The translations under genes were made by a program, and so were the position numbers. The notes below the pieces were generated by a model that worked only from the letters and a program-made list of their open reading frames with translations, ran no database searches and was not told the DNA's origin. Below, one piece after another: positions 21,674 through 29,460 of a DNA stretch of 35,426 nt. The DNA is from Pandoraea terrigena (GTDB taxonomy: Bacteria; Pseudomonadota; Gammaproteobacteria; Burkholderiales; Burkholderiaceae), in contig NZ_CABPRU010000020.1 of NCBI RefSeq assembly GCF_902459705.1, positions 1-35,426 of the forward strand. The letters run 5' to 3'. Each line of letters starts with the position of its first letter. Positions within the stretch are counted from its first letter, which is position 1.

Positions 21674-22537
21674 ATGGGACAGATCGTCGGCGCGGCGTTG
21701 GTGTCGCATCACCCCGGCCTGATGCAATGTGAAGAATTCCGCGTGATGCAGGGCGCGGGCGCCGATTCGGACTTGATCCCCGGTTACGCACGGGTGCGTG
21801 AGCGCATCGTGGCGGCGCGTCCGGACGTCATTGTGATTTTCGACTCGCACTGGTTCACCACCGGTTACCACCTGATCGACGGCGGGACGCACTATTCGGG
21901 GATGTACGTCTCCGATGAAATGCCGTGGTATCTGCATGGCGTGCCGTACGACTATCGTGGTCATCCGGAACTGGCGCTGAGTGTTGACGCCGTGGCGCGC
22001 GAGCGCGGCGTGCGCGCCCGCGCCGTGTTGCATCCCGACCTGCCGCGCCATTACCCGACGATCAACGTCATCAAGCAGATGCGGCTCGACGCGTGGCCGA
22101 TCGTGACCATCAGTTCGTGTCAGAACTGCGAGCCCTCGCACTTCCTGCAATCGGGCGAGGTGATCGGCGAGGCGATTCGTCGTAGTCCTCTGCGCGTGGT
22201 GATGCTGGCGTCCGGCGCGTTGAGTCACCGGTTCAACGGTATCGACTGGAAGCCCAACCATCCGCGCATCTTTCACGAGAGTAATGTGTCGCTCCCCGAG
22301 AACATCGAAAGCGACAAGCGTGCCATCGAGGCGTTTCGGGAAGGGCGTCACGACCGGATTCTGGCGAACTGGGACGACGACTATCGCAAGCGTCCGTGGG
22401 AAGCGCACGGCGCACACTATCTGCAGATGGTCGGGGCGCTGGGCGGTGCGGCAAGCCGCCATCCGGGCACGGTGCTGTCCGACTATGAGAACGCGCGCGG
22501 CACCGGCAACGTGCATATCTGGTTCGATACGATCTGA
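21674..22537 (+). CDS. hpaD: 3,4-dihydroxyphenylacetate 2,3-dioxygenase (class III extradiol, LigB type)
   Basis: A 287-residue LigB-family extradiol dioxygenase that opens the ring of homoprotocatechuate next to its hydroxyls using Fe(II). Visible features: an N-terminal AALVSHHPGLM with metal-ligand histidines, IVIFDSHWFTTGYHLID (the conserved D-HW motif), the EMPWYLHGVPYDYRGHPEL block, LASGALSHRF and a C-terminal AHYLQMVGALGG. This order matches E. coli HpcB/HpaD although similarity is moderate. A GAGGAGAG site precedes the ATG, 39 bp after hpaE. Another catechol could be the true substrate; the surrounding hpa genes favour homoprotocatechuate. Confidence 0.86.
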   Translation: MGQIVGAALVSHHPGLMQCEEFRVMQGAGADSDLIPGYARVRERIVAARPDVIVIFDSHWFTTGYHLIDGGTHYSGMYVSDEMPWYLHGVPYDYRGHPELALSVDAVARERGVRARAVLHPDLPRHYPTINVIKQMRLDAWPIVTISSCQNCEPSHFLQSGEVIGEAIRRSPLRVVMLASGALSHRFNGIDWKPNHPRIFHESNVSLPENIESDKRAIEAFREGRHDRILANWDDDYRKRPWEAHGAHYLQMVGALGGAASRHPGTVLSDYENARGTGNVHIWFDTI

Positions 22538-22549
22538 CGGGGCGAGACC

Positions 22550-23500
22550 ATGGACTTCGAATTTCCGCTGCGCGAATTGCCTGCCGTGATGCGCGGACCG
22601 CGCGTCGAGCGCCGTCGCGTCTTGCTGGGCGGCAGTGCGTTCTGGGGCACGATCGTCGAGGAAGGCAATGAGCGCGGGCTGCTGCGGCTCGACGACGGGC
22701 GTACGGTCGATCCGCAGGCGCTGGTGCACCTGCCACCGGTGGATCCGTCAAAGATCCTCGCCGTGCATATCTCCTATCGCTCGCGTAGCATGGAGACACG
22801 CAACCGGCCCAAGCCGACCGATACGCCGACCTACTTCACCAAGCCGCCGACTTCGCTCAATGGGCACGACGGCCAGATCCTCAAGCCCGCGGATTGCCGC
22901 TATCTGAACTACGAGGGCGAGTACGCCGTGGTGATCGGGCGTACGTGCCGCAATGTGCTGCCCGATGAGGCGTGGGATTACATTGAAGGGTTCTGTCCGG
23001 CGCTGGACATGGGCTTGCAGGATTTTCGCGACACGGATCAGGGGTCGATGCTGCGAGTGAAGGGGGCCGACACGCTGTTGCCGATCGGGCCGGGCATCGT
23101 GCGCGGCGTGAACCTGTTCGAGCAGACGTTGCGCACGTATCGCAACGGACGCGTCGTGCAGGAAGCGCACATTGGTGACGAGACGATCTGGGGGCCGCAC
23201 TATGTGATCGCGGACATTGCACGGCATATCACGCTGATGCCGGGCGACGTGATACTGATGGGCACGCCCTGCCATTCCCGCTCCGTGGACGTGGGGGATC
23301 GGGTGGCATGCGAGATCACCGGACTCGGGCGACTGGCCGGGCAGGTTGTGGGCATCGACGCACCGCGTGCAGCGGTGCTGGGCGTGGGACACCCGCCGCT
23401 CGACAGTCCCGAAGTGCGCCGTGTGGCGCTGGGGTTTGATGAACGCGTGCCGGAGCGATTCAAGGAAAACTATCGCCTCGCGGCACAACGACAGGAGTAA
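22550..23500 (+). CDS. hpaG: Fumarylacetoacetate-hydrolase family isomerase/decarboxylase, HpaG-like
   Basis: A 316-residue FAH-fold protein. In the homoprotocatechuate pathway HpaG decarboxylates 5-carboxymethyl-2-oxohex-3-ene-1,6-dioate and isomerises the product. The first 60 or so residues are a small N-terminal domain. The catalytic domain shows ILAVHISYRSR, TYFTKPPTSLNGH, the metal ligands YEGEYAVVIG (Glu122 and Glu124) with Asp153 in ALDMGLQDF, KGADTLLPIGP and LMPGDVILMGTP. It is a single-length protein; E. coli HpaG is a fused double-length one, and no second FAH gene is in this window. It starts 12 bp after hpaD and ends 4 bp before the next gene, so it is tightly coupled. Confidence 0.82.
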   Translation: MDFEFPLRELPAVMRGPRVERRRVLLGGSAFWGTIVEEGNERGLLRLDDGRTVDPQALVHLPPVDPSKILAVHISYRSRSMETRNRPKPTDTPTYFTKPPTSLNGHDGQILKPADCRYLNYEGEYAVVIGRTCRNVLPDEAWDYIEGFCPALDMGLQDFRDTDQGSMLRVKGADTLLPIGPGIVRGVNLFEQTLRTYRNGRVVQEAHIGDETIWGPHYVIADIARHITLMPGDVILMGTPCHSRSVDVGDRVACEITGLGRLAGQVVGIDAPRAAVLGVGHPPLDSPEVRRVALGFDERVPERFKENYRLAAQRQE

Positions 23501-23504
23501 AGGG

Positions 23505-24494
23505 ATGAAGGTGACGATCATTGGCGCGGGCGCGATCGGCGGCTTGCTCGGGATGCGACTGGCGGCGGCGGGTGAGGCACAGGTGAGCGCGCTGGCGCGC
23601 GGTGCGACGCTGGCGGCGCTGCGTGAGCATGGCTGGCGCGTGAAGCAGGGTGAGACGTTGACGGGGGCGCCCGTGAGCGCGGCGCACCCGTTGGAAGACG
23701 CGGGCAAGCTCGGCGTGCAGGATCTGGTCATCATCGCGGTGAAGGGGCCGGCGCTCACGCAGATCGCGACGGCCATCGGACCGTTGCTCGGCCCGCAGAC
23801 ACTGGTGTTGCCTGCGATGAACGGCGTGCCGTGGTGGTTCTGCAAAGGCGTGGCGCCGTTTGGCGACGACCGGCTGACGAGCGTCGATCCGCAGGGCGCG
23901 ATCGGCGCGGCGATTCCGCTGGCCAACGTGATCGGTTGCGTGGTGCACGCGAGTGCGGCGACATCGGCGCCGGGTCTGGTCGATCACAAGATGGGCTACG
24001 GGCTCATCGTCGGCGAGCCGGGCGGCGGGGCGAGCGAGCGCGTGCAGCGACTCGCTGGGGTGCTGACGCGGGCGGGTTTCGACGTCAAGGCGTCGGACGA
24101 TGTGCGTCTCGATATCTGGTACAAGCTGTGGGGCAACCTGACGATGAACCCGGTTTCGGCGATCACGGGTGCGACCATCGACCGGCTACTGGACGACCCG
24201 CTCGTGCGCGCATTCTGCTCGGCGGCGATGCGTGAAGCGGCGGCGATTGGGGCGAGGATCGGCTGCGCGATCGAGCAGTCGCCCGAGGACCGGCATGCGG
24301 TGACGGCGAAGCTGGGGGCGTTCAAGTCGTCGATGCTCCAGGATGTGGAGGCGCACCGTCCCATCGAACTCGACGCGCTGGTGAGCGTGGTGCGCGAGAT
24401 CGGTCAGCGCGTGTCGGTTCCCACGCCGAACATCGATGCACTGCTCGGCCTGACTCGTTTGTTCGGGCGAGTGCATGGCCTGTATCCGCAGTGA
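23505..24494 (+). CDS. 2-dehydropantoate 2-reductase family oxidoreductase
   Basis: A 329-residue NAD(P)-dependent reductase of the ketopantoate reductase (PanE/ApbA) family. The dinucleotide motif GAGAIGG lies at residues 7-13. The C-terminal domain has KLWGNLTMNPVSAITGAT, where the catalytic Lys and Asn sit in this family, and KSSMLQDVEAHRPIELDAL near the end. AGGAG precedes the ATG and only 4 bp separate it from hpaG, so it belongs to the hpa operon. It may reduce a 2-oxo acid intermediate or side product of the pathway, or supply pantoate; the sequence cannot tell. It is not a known part of the standard hpa pathway. Confidence 0.82.
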   Translation: MKVTIIGAGAIGGLLGMRLAAAGEAQVSALARGATLAALREHGWRVKQGETLTGAPVSAAHPLEDAGKLGVQDLVIIAVKGPALTQIATAIGPLLGPQTLVLPAMNGVPWWFCKGVAPFGDDRLTSVDPQGAIGAAIPLANVIGCVVHASAATSAPGLVDHKMGYGLIVGEPGGGASERVQRLAGVLTRAGFDVKASDDVRLDIWYKLWGNLTMNPVSAITGATIDRLLDDPLVRAFCSAAMREAAAIGARIGCAIEQSPEDRHAVTAKLGAFKSSMLQDVEAHRPIELDALVSVVREIGQRVSVPTPNIDALLGLTRLFGRVHGLYPQ

Positions 24495-24558
24495 TTCGTG
24501 CGTTTGGGCTGGCGTCGGCGTTCGACCATGCGGGGCGCGCTCCAATGGGGACGATTTG

Positions 24559-24643
24559 AAAATCGATGGTGGGCGACACGCGTCTACGGGACCATCCATC
24601 GATTCCCGTCTATTCGCAAGCGACACTTGACCATCGATACGAC
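24559..24643. promoter_or_regulatory. Inverted repeat upstream of the LysR gene, candidate operator
   Basis: AATCGATGG (24561-24569) and CCATCGATT (24596-24604) form a perfect 9-bp inverted repeat with a 26-bp spacer. Another CCATCGATA follows at about 24631. The left arm context AAAATCGATGGTGGGCG resembles the dyad in front of hpaH. This looks like a regulator binding region in the 149-bp gap between the reductase and LysR genes. Confidence 0.45.
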
Positions 24644-25576
24644 ATGCCCCTGACCCGCGTCACGCTACGCCAGTTCGAAGCGCTGGTGGCGATTGCCGAA
24701 CTGCATAGCTTCGCCGAGGCGGGCAATCGCCTTGGGCTCACCTCGTCGGCCGTGAGCCAACTGATTGCCGAACTCGAATCGATCCTCGGCTTTCGTCTCT
24801 TCGATCGCACGACGCGGCGCGTGGCGCTCTCCAGTGCAGGGCGCGATTTCCTCGCGTCGGCGGAGTCGGTGATTCGACATGTGCAGGCGGCCGAGAAGTC
24901 GGCGGACGACTTGCGCAACCGCGCGGCTGGCATCGTGCGCGTCGGCGCACCGCTGGTGCTCGCGAGCCTGGCGCTGCCCGCCGCCATTCGCGCTTACGCC
25001 GACCTGCGGCCCAAGGTCGTGGTGCGGGTGGTCGATACGCCCGTCGATGCGCTCGTCGATCATGTGGCCAACGGCGATCTCGATCTGGCGATCGGGCCCA
25101 ATCGCGCGACGGGCGCGCATGTGGCGGGGACGCCGGTGTTCGACAGTCCCTGGGTGTTGTGGTGTGCGCCGGACCATGCGCTCGCCCGCCATCGTCGTGT
25201 GCGCTGGGCGGACCTGCGCGATACGCCGCTCGTGGCCGCGGGACGCGATCACGAACGCAGTGTCGCGCAGATGCGCTCGTCCGCGCCGCCCGACGCGCGC
25301 ATTACCCCCATCGACGTGGTTGATAACGTGACGACCGCGCTCGGCGTCGCGTCGCAAGGGCTGGCCGCCACCCTGACGCCCGGCTACGTGGCGGCGCTCG
25401 CGCCGCCGTTCGGCCTGGTGATGCGGCGCGTCGTCTCGCCTGAGACGATTCGCCAGGTCTGCGTGTATCGGCCGCTCTCGCGCGCAGCCTCGCCGGCCGC
25501 CGAGGGTTTCGCGCAGTTTCTGCTGGCGTGGCTGCCGCAATGGAATGAAAAGATCCTGGCGACGTCAGGGGATTGA
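24644..25576 (+). CDS. LysR-family transcriptional regulator
   Basis: A 310-residue LysR regulator. The winged HTH (about residues 3-62) reads TLRQFEALVAIAELHSFAEAGNRLGLTSS-type with AVSQLIAELESILGFRLFDRTTRRVALS. The rest is the two-lobed effector domain. I chose the ATG at 24644 because the HTH begins right there; the open frame upstream is not conserved in character. It is transcribed in the same direction and directly after the hpa operon. This is unlike the MarR-type HpaR and AraC-type HpaA of E. coli. It is the best candidate regulator of the operon; an aromatic acid effector is inferred. Confidence 0.88.
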   Translation: MPLTRVTLRQFEALVAIAELHSFAEAGNRLGLTSSAVSQLIAELESILGFRLFDRTTRRVALSSAGRDFLASAESVIRHVQAAEKSADDLRNRAAGIVRVGAPLVLASLALPAAIRAYADLRPKVVVRVVDTPVDALVDHVANGDLDLAIGPNRATGAHVAGTPVFDSPWVLWCAPDHALARHRRVRWADLRDTPLVAAGRDHERSVAQMRSSAPPDARITPIDVVDNVTTALGVASQGLAATLTPGYVAALAPPFGLVMRRVVSPETIRQVCVYRPLSRAASPAAEGFAQFLLAWLPQWNEKILATSGD

Positions 25577-25720
25577 TGCGATCGTCTTCGCCCGCCCAGC
25601 CCCGACAATCCCAGGCGCCTGACGGGCAGTCGTGTCACGGTTAATGTCGCTCAAATATCGATAATCATACCGAAGTGAATGGCGCATGGCAGGCGAGGTG
25701 CCGTGAAGATATCGGTCCTG

Positions 25721-26224
25721 TCAGCGGCGCTTGGCGTCGAGTCGCGGTGATGGCGACGGCAATGCGGCGAGATCCTCGTTCAACTGCGCGCGTAACGTTG
25801 CAATGGCTGCCGTGGTGTCGGCGGGTTTCAACTCCTCGCGCGCGATGGCGTCGCGCAAATGATGCCGCAGCATCGGGTCGCGCGTTTGCGAGAGCGTCTC
25901 GCGATAGAACGGCAGGACGTTTTCGGGATGACCGCCGACGCGGTACCAATGTGCAATCTCCTCGATGGTATGAATGGCCGCGAAGGCGATGGCTGCCTCA
26001 CCCCGCAGACTTGGGCCGCCGACGTGGGGTGCCATGCCTGGCGGAAGCGACGGCATATCATCCGCGTCGCGCATGCGGGGGTTGTGGCGCGCGTTGGCCG
26101 CCGGTGATGCGCTCTGGGCTCGCGCGGCGCTCGGCAAAGTGTCGGCCGCGGCAACGCCGGTGGCCGTCAATGCCAGCGACAGTGCAAAGGCGTTGATGGT
26201 CTTTCGCGTTGCAATATGTATCAT
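25721..26224 (-). CDS. Small exported protein of unknown function
   Basis: A 167-residue protein that I do not recognise. The first 27 or so residues look like a Sec signal peptide (basic RK, then a hydrophobic AFALSLALTATGVAAA, cleavage near AAA/D). The mature part starts with a low-complexity Ala/Ser/Arg linker. A predicted helical region follows (AAIAFAAIHTIEEIAHWYRVGGHPENVLPFYRETL, about residues 76-110, then DPMLRHHLRDAIAREEL). The tail is proline/arginine-rich. No Cys, lipobox or catalytic motif is seen. The plus strand also has an open frame here, but the signal peptide makes the minus strand more likely. It converges with the LysR gene and is divergent from the dienelactone hydrolase. 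Confidence 0.6.
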   Translation of the reverse strand: MIHIATRKTINAFALSLALTATGVAAADTLPSAARAQSASPAANARHNPRMRDADDMPSLPPGMAPHVGGPSLRGEAAIAFAAIHTIEEIAHWYRVGGHPENVLPFYRETLSQTRDPMLRHHLRDAIAREELKPADTTAAIATLRAQLNEDLAALPSPSPRLDAKRR

Positions 26225-26683
26225 ATGGATTCCGTATTAAAGCGTTCGCATGAATATCGAACGCCTGTGGCAAGCGTAACGTGCGTTGGCCGATCGTCCC
26301 GGGGACGGTAACGACATGTAAGGGGCGTCCCGGACGATGGCGCGGTGATGAGGCGGCGTATCCACGAAGCAACGAAACCACCAAGCGTGACGGAGTGCGC
26401 TCAACGTGATTGGGCGGTTCGGGTTCGGTCATCGAAACGCTGCGCCGCACCACGCGTGCGATACCGGGTGAACGGGCAGCGCACTGCGCCAGTTCACGTG
26501 CGTGTTGCAGCCGCTCCGCCTTGCGCGGCGGGCATCGAGGTGCGCTGTTGGCGAGCGCAAAAGTGCCTATACTGATTCGGCCTGACTGCGCGCGGTCGCG
26601 TGAGCGTGTTGCCCCCCGATCCCTGCGGGGGCCCGGTGGTTGCCGTGCGCAGGCATTTCCCCTTTTTTGATGGAGCAACTTCC
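26225..26683. other. 459-bp gap between the exported protein and the dienelactone hydrolase
   Basis: No gene is supported. An imperfect inverted repeat at 26293-26338 (ATCGTCC...GGACGAT with inner GGACG/CGTCC) stands out. A possible -10 box TATACT at 26568-26573 lies about 110 bp before the hydrolase start, with only a poor -35. Otherwise I see nothing. Confidence 0.4.
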
Positions 26684-27394
26684 GTGTCGAACAGTCAATG
26701 GATCCGTGTCGAAACCGTGGACGGCGCTTTCGATGCTTATCTCGCATTGCCGCCGTCGGGTCAGACCGCAAAGGCGCCGGGCGTCGTGCTGGTGCAGGAA
26801 ATCTTCGGCGTGAACGAACACATTCGCGGTGTGGCCGATCAATATGCGATGGATGGCTATGTGGTGCTCGCGCCGGACATCTTCTGGCGTGCCGCGCCGC
26901 GCGTCGAACTCGGCTACTCGGGCGACGATTGGGCGCGTGCGATGGAACTGCGACAGTCGATCGACGTCGAGAAGGCGGTGACGGATATCGAAGCGACGGC
27001 CAGGGCGCTGCGCGGCAAGCTTGACGGTGGTGCGAAGATCGCCGCCGTTGGCTATTGCTTTGGCGGACTGCTGTCGTATCTGAGCGCCGCACGTGGGCAG
27101 GTCGACGCCGCCGTGCCGTATTACGGTGGCGGCATTCACAACTATCTGGGCGAAGCGGCCCAGCTGAACGTGCCAGTGCAGTTCCACTTCGGCGCGCTCG
27201 ACAGCCACATCACGCCGGAAATCGTAGCGTCGGTGAGCGAGGCGGTGAAGTCGCGCCCGAACACCGAAGTGTTCGTGTATCCCAATGCCGACCACGGTTT
27301 CAACTGCTGGGCGCGCGCTTCGTATCATCAGCCGGCGGCGGCACTCGCTCATGGCCGTACGCTCGAGTTCCTCGCGAAGTCGTTGTCGAAGTAG
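26684..27394 (+). CDS. Dienelactone hydrolase family protein
   Basis: A 236-residue alpha/beta-hydrolase of the dienelactone hydrolase family, which opens lactones such as those of chlorocatechol breakdown; many members act on other esters. The Cys-His-Asp triad is complete: Cys125 in GYCFGG, Asp173 in GALDSH and His204 in DHGFN. Glu39 in QEIFGVN, which holds the Cys in its resting state, is present. The numbering is almost that of the classic enzyme. It starts with GTG at 26684, set by a TGGAG site 8 or so bases upstream; an in-frame upstream extension lacks similarity. It stands alone between a promoter-like gap and a terminator, so the substrate is unknown. Confidence 0.88.
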   Translation: MSNSQWIRVETVDGAFDAYLALPPSGQTAKAPGVVLVQEIFGVNEHIRGVADQYAMDGYVVLAPDIFWRAAPRVELGYSGDDWARAMELRQSIDVEKAVTDIEATARALRGKLDGGAKIAAVGYCFGGLLSYLSAARGQVDAAVPYYGGGIHNYLGEAAQLNVPVQFHFGALDSHITPEIVASVSEAVKSRPNTEVFVYPNADHGFNCWARASYHQPAAALAHGRTLEFLAKSLSK

Positions 27395-27422
27395 GTGTTG
27401 TCCGTCGTTGCTTCGACGGCAA

Positions 27423-27451
27423 GAAGCCCGCTTCGGCGGGCTTCGTCGTTT
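27423..27451 (+). terminator. Terminator after the dienelactone hydrolase
   Basis: GAAGCCCGC (27423-27431) pairs with GCGGGCTTC (27436-27444) around a TTCG tetraloop, followed by GTCGTTTT. The T-tract is interrupted but the stem is strong. Confidence 0.75.
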
Positions 27452-27495
27452 TCGGTCACGGGATCGCGGGCGGCGTCCGTGCGGTGGTCATCCGC

Positions 27496-27524
27496 TAAAA
27501 AAGCCCGTCGCCGAAGCGACGGGC
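27496..27524 (-). terminator. Minus-strand terminator after the DUF4148-type gene
   Basis: GCCCGTCG (27503-27510) and CGACGGGC (27517-27524) form an 8-bp stem. The A-run at 27497-27502 becomes a T-tract on the minus strand, so it ends minus-strand transcription coming from about 27686. Confidence 0.8.
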
Positions 27525-27685
27525 AAAGTCCTGTGCGTTGAACCACTACGCACAGCGACAGGAGTCTGAGGCCGCGACGGACCCGAGATCACAGTGAGCG
27601 CCAGCGAAGGCTGGCGCGTCGTTATGCGCAGAACGCGCGCCGGGCCGCGGCCCTCTTTGAGAGGCCCGCAGCCCGGCGAATTACA

Positions 27686-27994
27686 TTAGGAACCGAAATA
27701 AGTCGTGCCGGCGCGTTGCTGAGCGCCGACCGAACCCATCGTGATCGAGGCGCTGGCCGCCGTCGGTTGGGCGCTCGGCGCAGCCTTCGGGTACACGGCG
27801 TCGTGTTGGACAACGAGACCGGCCTGTTGGGCTTGGATCAGTTCCTGGCGTACCTGGGCGCGGCTCAGCACGCTGGTCTGCGGCACCCACGAGAATTCCG
27901 AAGGACCGTCGAAGGCGTCGCTGGCGAAAGCCGAACCGGCCGAGAGGGCCAGCATTGCGGAAACCAGGGCAGAGGTAATAAGGGTGCGTTGCAT
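27686..27994 (-). CDS. Small DUF4148-type exported protein
   Basis: A 102-residue protein with a clear signal peptide (about residues 1-24, LVSAMLALSAGSAFA, cleavage after AFA). The mature part contains SRAQVRQELIQAQQAGLVVQHDAVYPKAA (about residues 43-71). This motif is typical of DUF4148 proteins, short periplasmic proteins abundant in Burkholderiales with no known role. AGGAG precedes the ATG at a good distance. It has its own terminator at 27496-27524 and appears to be a single-gene unit. Similar proteins are often stress- or condition-dependent, but nothing here shows when it is expressed. Confidence 0.85.
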   Translation of the reverse strand: MQRTLITSALVSAMLALSAGSAFASDAFDGPSEFSWVPQTSVLSRAQVRQELIQAQQAGLVVQHDAVYPKAAPSAQPTAASASITMGSVGAQQRAGTTYFGS

Positions 27995-28093
27995 GATGTT
28001 TTCTCCTGTCTTTTGAAAGAGGCGATGTGTTATTCATCGTCGACAGTTGAAGTGTATTGCTGCAACATTTGCCGATAAAGACGAGTTTGTGTA

Positions 28094-28106
28094 AGCAATA
28101 ATTGCT
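28094..28106. promoter_or_regulatory. Palindrome upstream of the HemJ/CopD-like gene
   Basis: AGCAATAATTGCT is a perfect 6+1+6 palindrome in an AT-rich stretch, about 41 bp before the start codon. It looks like a dimeric regulator site; its partner is unknown. The AraC gene downstream is one possibility. Confidence 0.35.
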
Positions 28107-28146
28107 AAATTCGAAACAATCAATCGAAACGTCGAGGAGACTCCCG

Positions 28147-28545
28147 ATGCTCTATCTGTGGATCAAGGCCATCCATCTGATTGCAGTGATCACGTTTATC
28201 GCCGGGTTGGTGGCGATGGCGTTGGGCGGGCGCCTGGCGCAGCCCGAGTGGCGGCGCATCGCGCGGCGGGCGGATTACGGACTGGCATCGCCCGCGCTGA
28301 TCGTCGTGTGGATTACCGGTCCGGCGTTGGCCATCATGGCGCACTGGTGGAGCGCGCCGTGGCTCATGGCCAAGTTGGTTCTGGTGGCGATCGTCTCGGG
28401 ATTGCACGGCCGCTTGTCCGCCACGCTCAGGCGGCTCGAGCGCGATGGCGCGACAACATCCCCGGCGCTGTTTCGGCGCGCGCTCCCCGTCACGCTGGTC
28501 TCGATGGCCGTGATTGTCTCGCTCGTGATCGTCAAGCCATTTTGA
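28147..28545 (+). CDS. HemJ/CopD-like integral membrane protein
   Basis: A 132-residue protein with four membrane segments (about residues 8-28, 46-66, 72-88 and 108-129). The opening WIKAIHLIAVITFIAG, the WLMAKLVLV segment with Lys76, and the closing VIVKPF are like HemJ (UPF0093), a protoporphyrinogen IX oxidase, in which a conserved His and Lys are essential; here they would be His10 and Lys76. It is slightly shorter than HemJ and lacks some central residues, so a CopD-family membrane protein of other role is equally possible. The ATG at 28147 follows GAGGAG; the upstream extension has no similarity. No haem genes are beside it. Confidence 0.65.
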   Translation: MLYLWIKAIHLIAVITFIAGLVAMALGGRLAQPEWRRIARRADYGLASPALIVVWITGPALAIMAHWWSAPWLMAKLVLVAIVSGLHGRLSATLRRLERDGATTSPALFRRALPVTLVSMAVIVSLVIVKPF

Positions 28546-28668
28546 GCCGTGTGGGCTTTGCGCCGACGCGTGCCTGGGATTCGGCTTGGTGGGCAGGGAT
28601 GCCCGGTGTTACGCTGGCGACATCGCCAAAGAACGACCCAAATTTCGCCCTTGAAACGCCTGGTGCCG

Positions 28669-29460
28669 ATGCCGATTACAAATGGGGTGCCCCTTGAATT
28701 TCAGGGCCAGGACCGCCCCGTCGGCGCGTTGGCGAAAGACTACCCGGAAGGCTTCGTCGTGGGCCCTCACAGCCACCGGCGCGCGCAACTGATGTATGCG
28801 AGTGCCGGCATTCTCGAAGTGCGCACCAATACGTCGCTTTGGGTAATACCGCCGCAACGCGCGCTGTGGATTCCGGGCGAAGTCACGCATGAGGTTCGCA
28901 TGCGGGGCCGCGTCGAGATGCGCACGATCTACGTCGACGTGGCACGATGCGGCGTGTCGGCGCCCGACCTGCCCGTGGTCATCGGGGTGTCCGCCCTGCT
29001 GCGTGAGTTGATTTTGCGTGCGATGACGCTCCCCGCCGATTGGTCGCCCGACGGCAAGGACGCGCTCGTCATGGCGCTCCTGCTCCACGAGCTGGAATGG
29101 AGGAGCGAGTCGCCGCTGCATTTGCAGGTGCCGCGCGACGCTCGTCTGCGCAAGATCTTCGACATTTACCTGAACACGCCGGCGGATCCCCGCAGCCTGC
29201 AAGACTGGGCGCTCGACGTCGGCGCATCGAGCCGCACGCTGGAGCGGCGCTTCATGACAGAGTTCGGCTTGCCGTTCCGGGAGTGGCGTCAGCACATGCG
29301 TCTGCTCGGCGCGCTGCCGATGCTGGGGGCGGGGCGGTCCATCACGCAGGTGGCGCTCGAAGTCGGTTATGACACCCCGAGCGCGTTTTCCACCATGTTC
29401 CGCCGCTTCATGGGCGTGACGCCAAGCGAATACCTGACGCGCGCCCGCGGCCCGGCGTGA
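28669..29460 (+). CDS. AraC-family transcriptional regulator with cupin sensor domain
   Basis: A protein of about 263 residues. The N-terminal cupin-like part (about residues 10-90) has GFVVGPHSHRRAQLMYASAGILEV and WVIPPQRALWIPGEVTHEV, typical of AraC regulators of the NimR type, which often control a neighbouring efflux gene. The C-terminal pair of HTHs (about 165-263) carries SLQDWALDVGASSRTLERRF and SITQVALEVGYDTPSAFSTMFRRFMGVTPSEYL, the AraC signature. The ATG at 28669 is the likeliest start; an in-frame TTG 18 bp upstream is possible, and the ribosome-binding site is not clear. Its 3' end overlaps the HAD gene on the other strand by 53 bp. Confidence 0.87.
   Translation: MPITNGVPLEFQGQDRPVGALAKDYPEGFVVGPHSHRRAQLMYASAGILEVRTNTSLWVIPPQRALWIPGEVTHEVRMRGRVEMRTIYVDVARCGVSAPDLPVVIGVSALLRELILRAMTLPADWSPDGKDALVMALLLHELEWRSESPLHLQVPRDARLRKIFDIYLNTPADPRSLQDWALDVGASSRTLERRFMTEFGLPFREWRQHMRLLGALPMLGAGRSITQVALEVGYDTPSAFSTMFRRFMGVTPSEYLTRARGPA

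Noticed and set aside
25675-26196. 173-codon plus-strand frame opposite the small exported protein
   Set aside because: Arg-rich composition typical of a shadow frame; the minus strand has a clear signal peptide.
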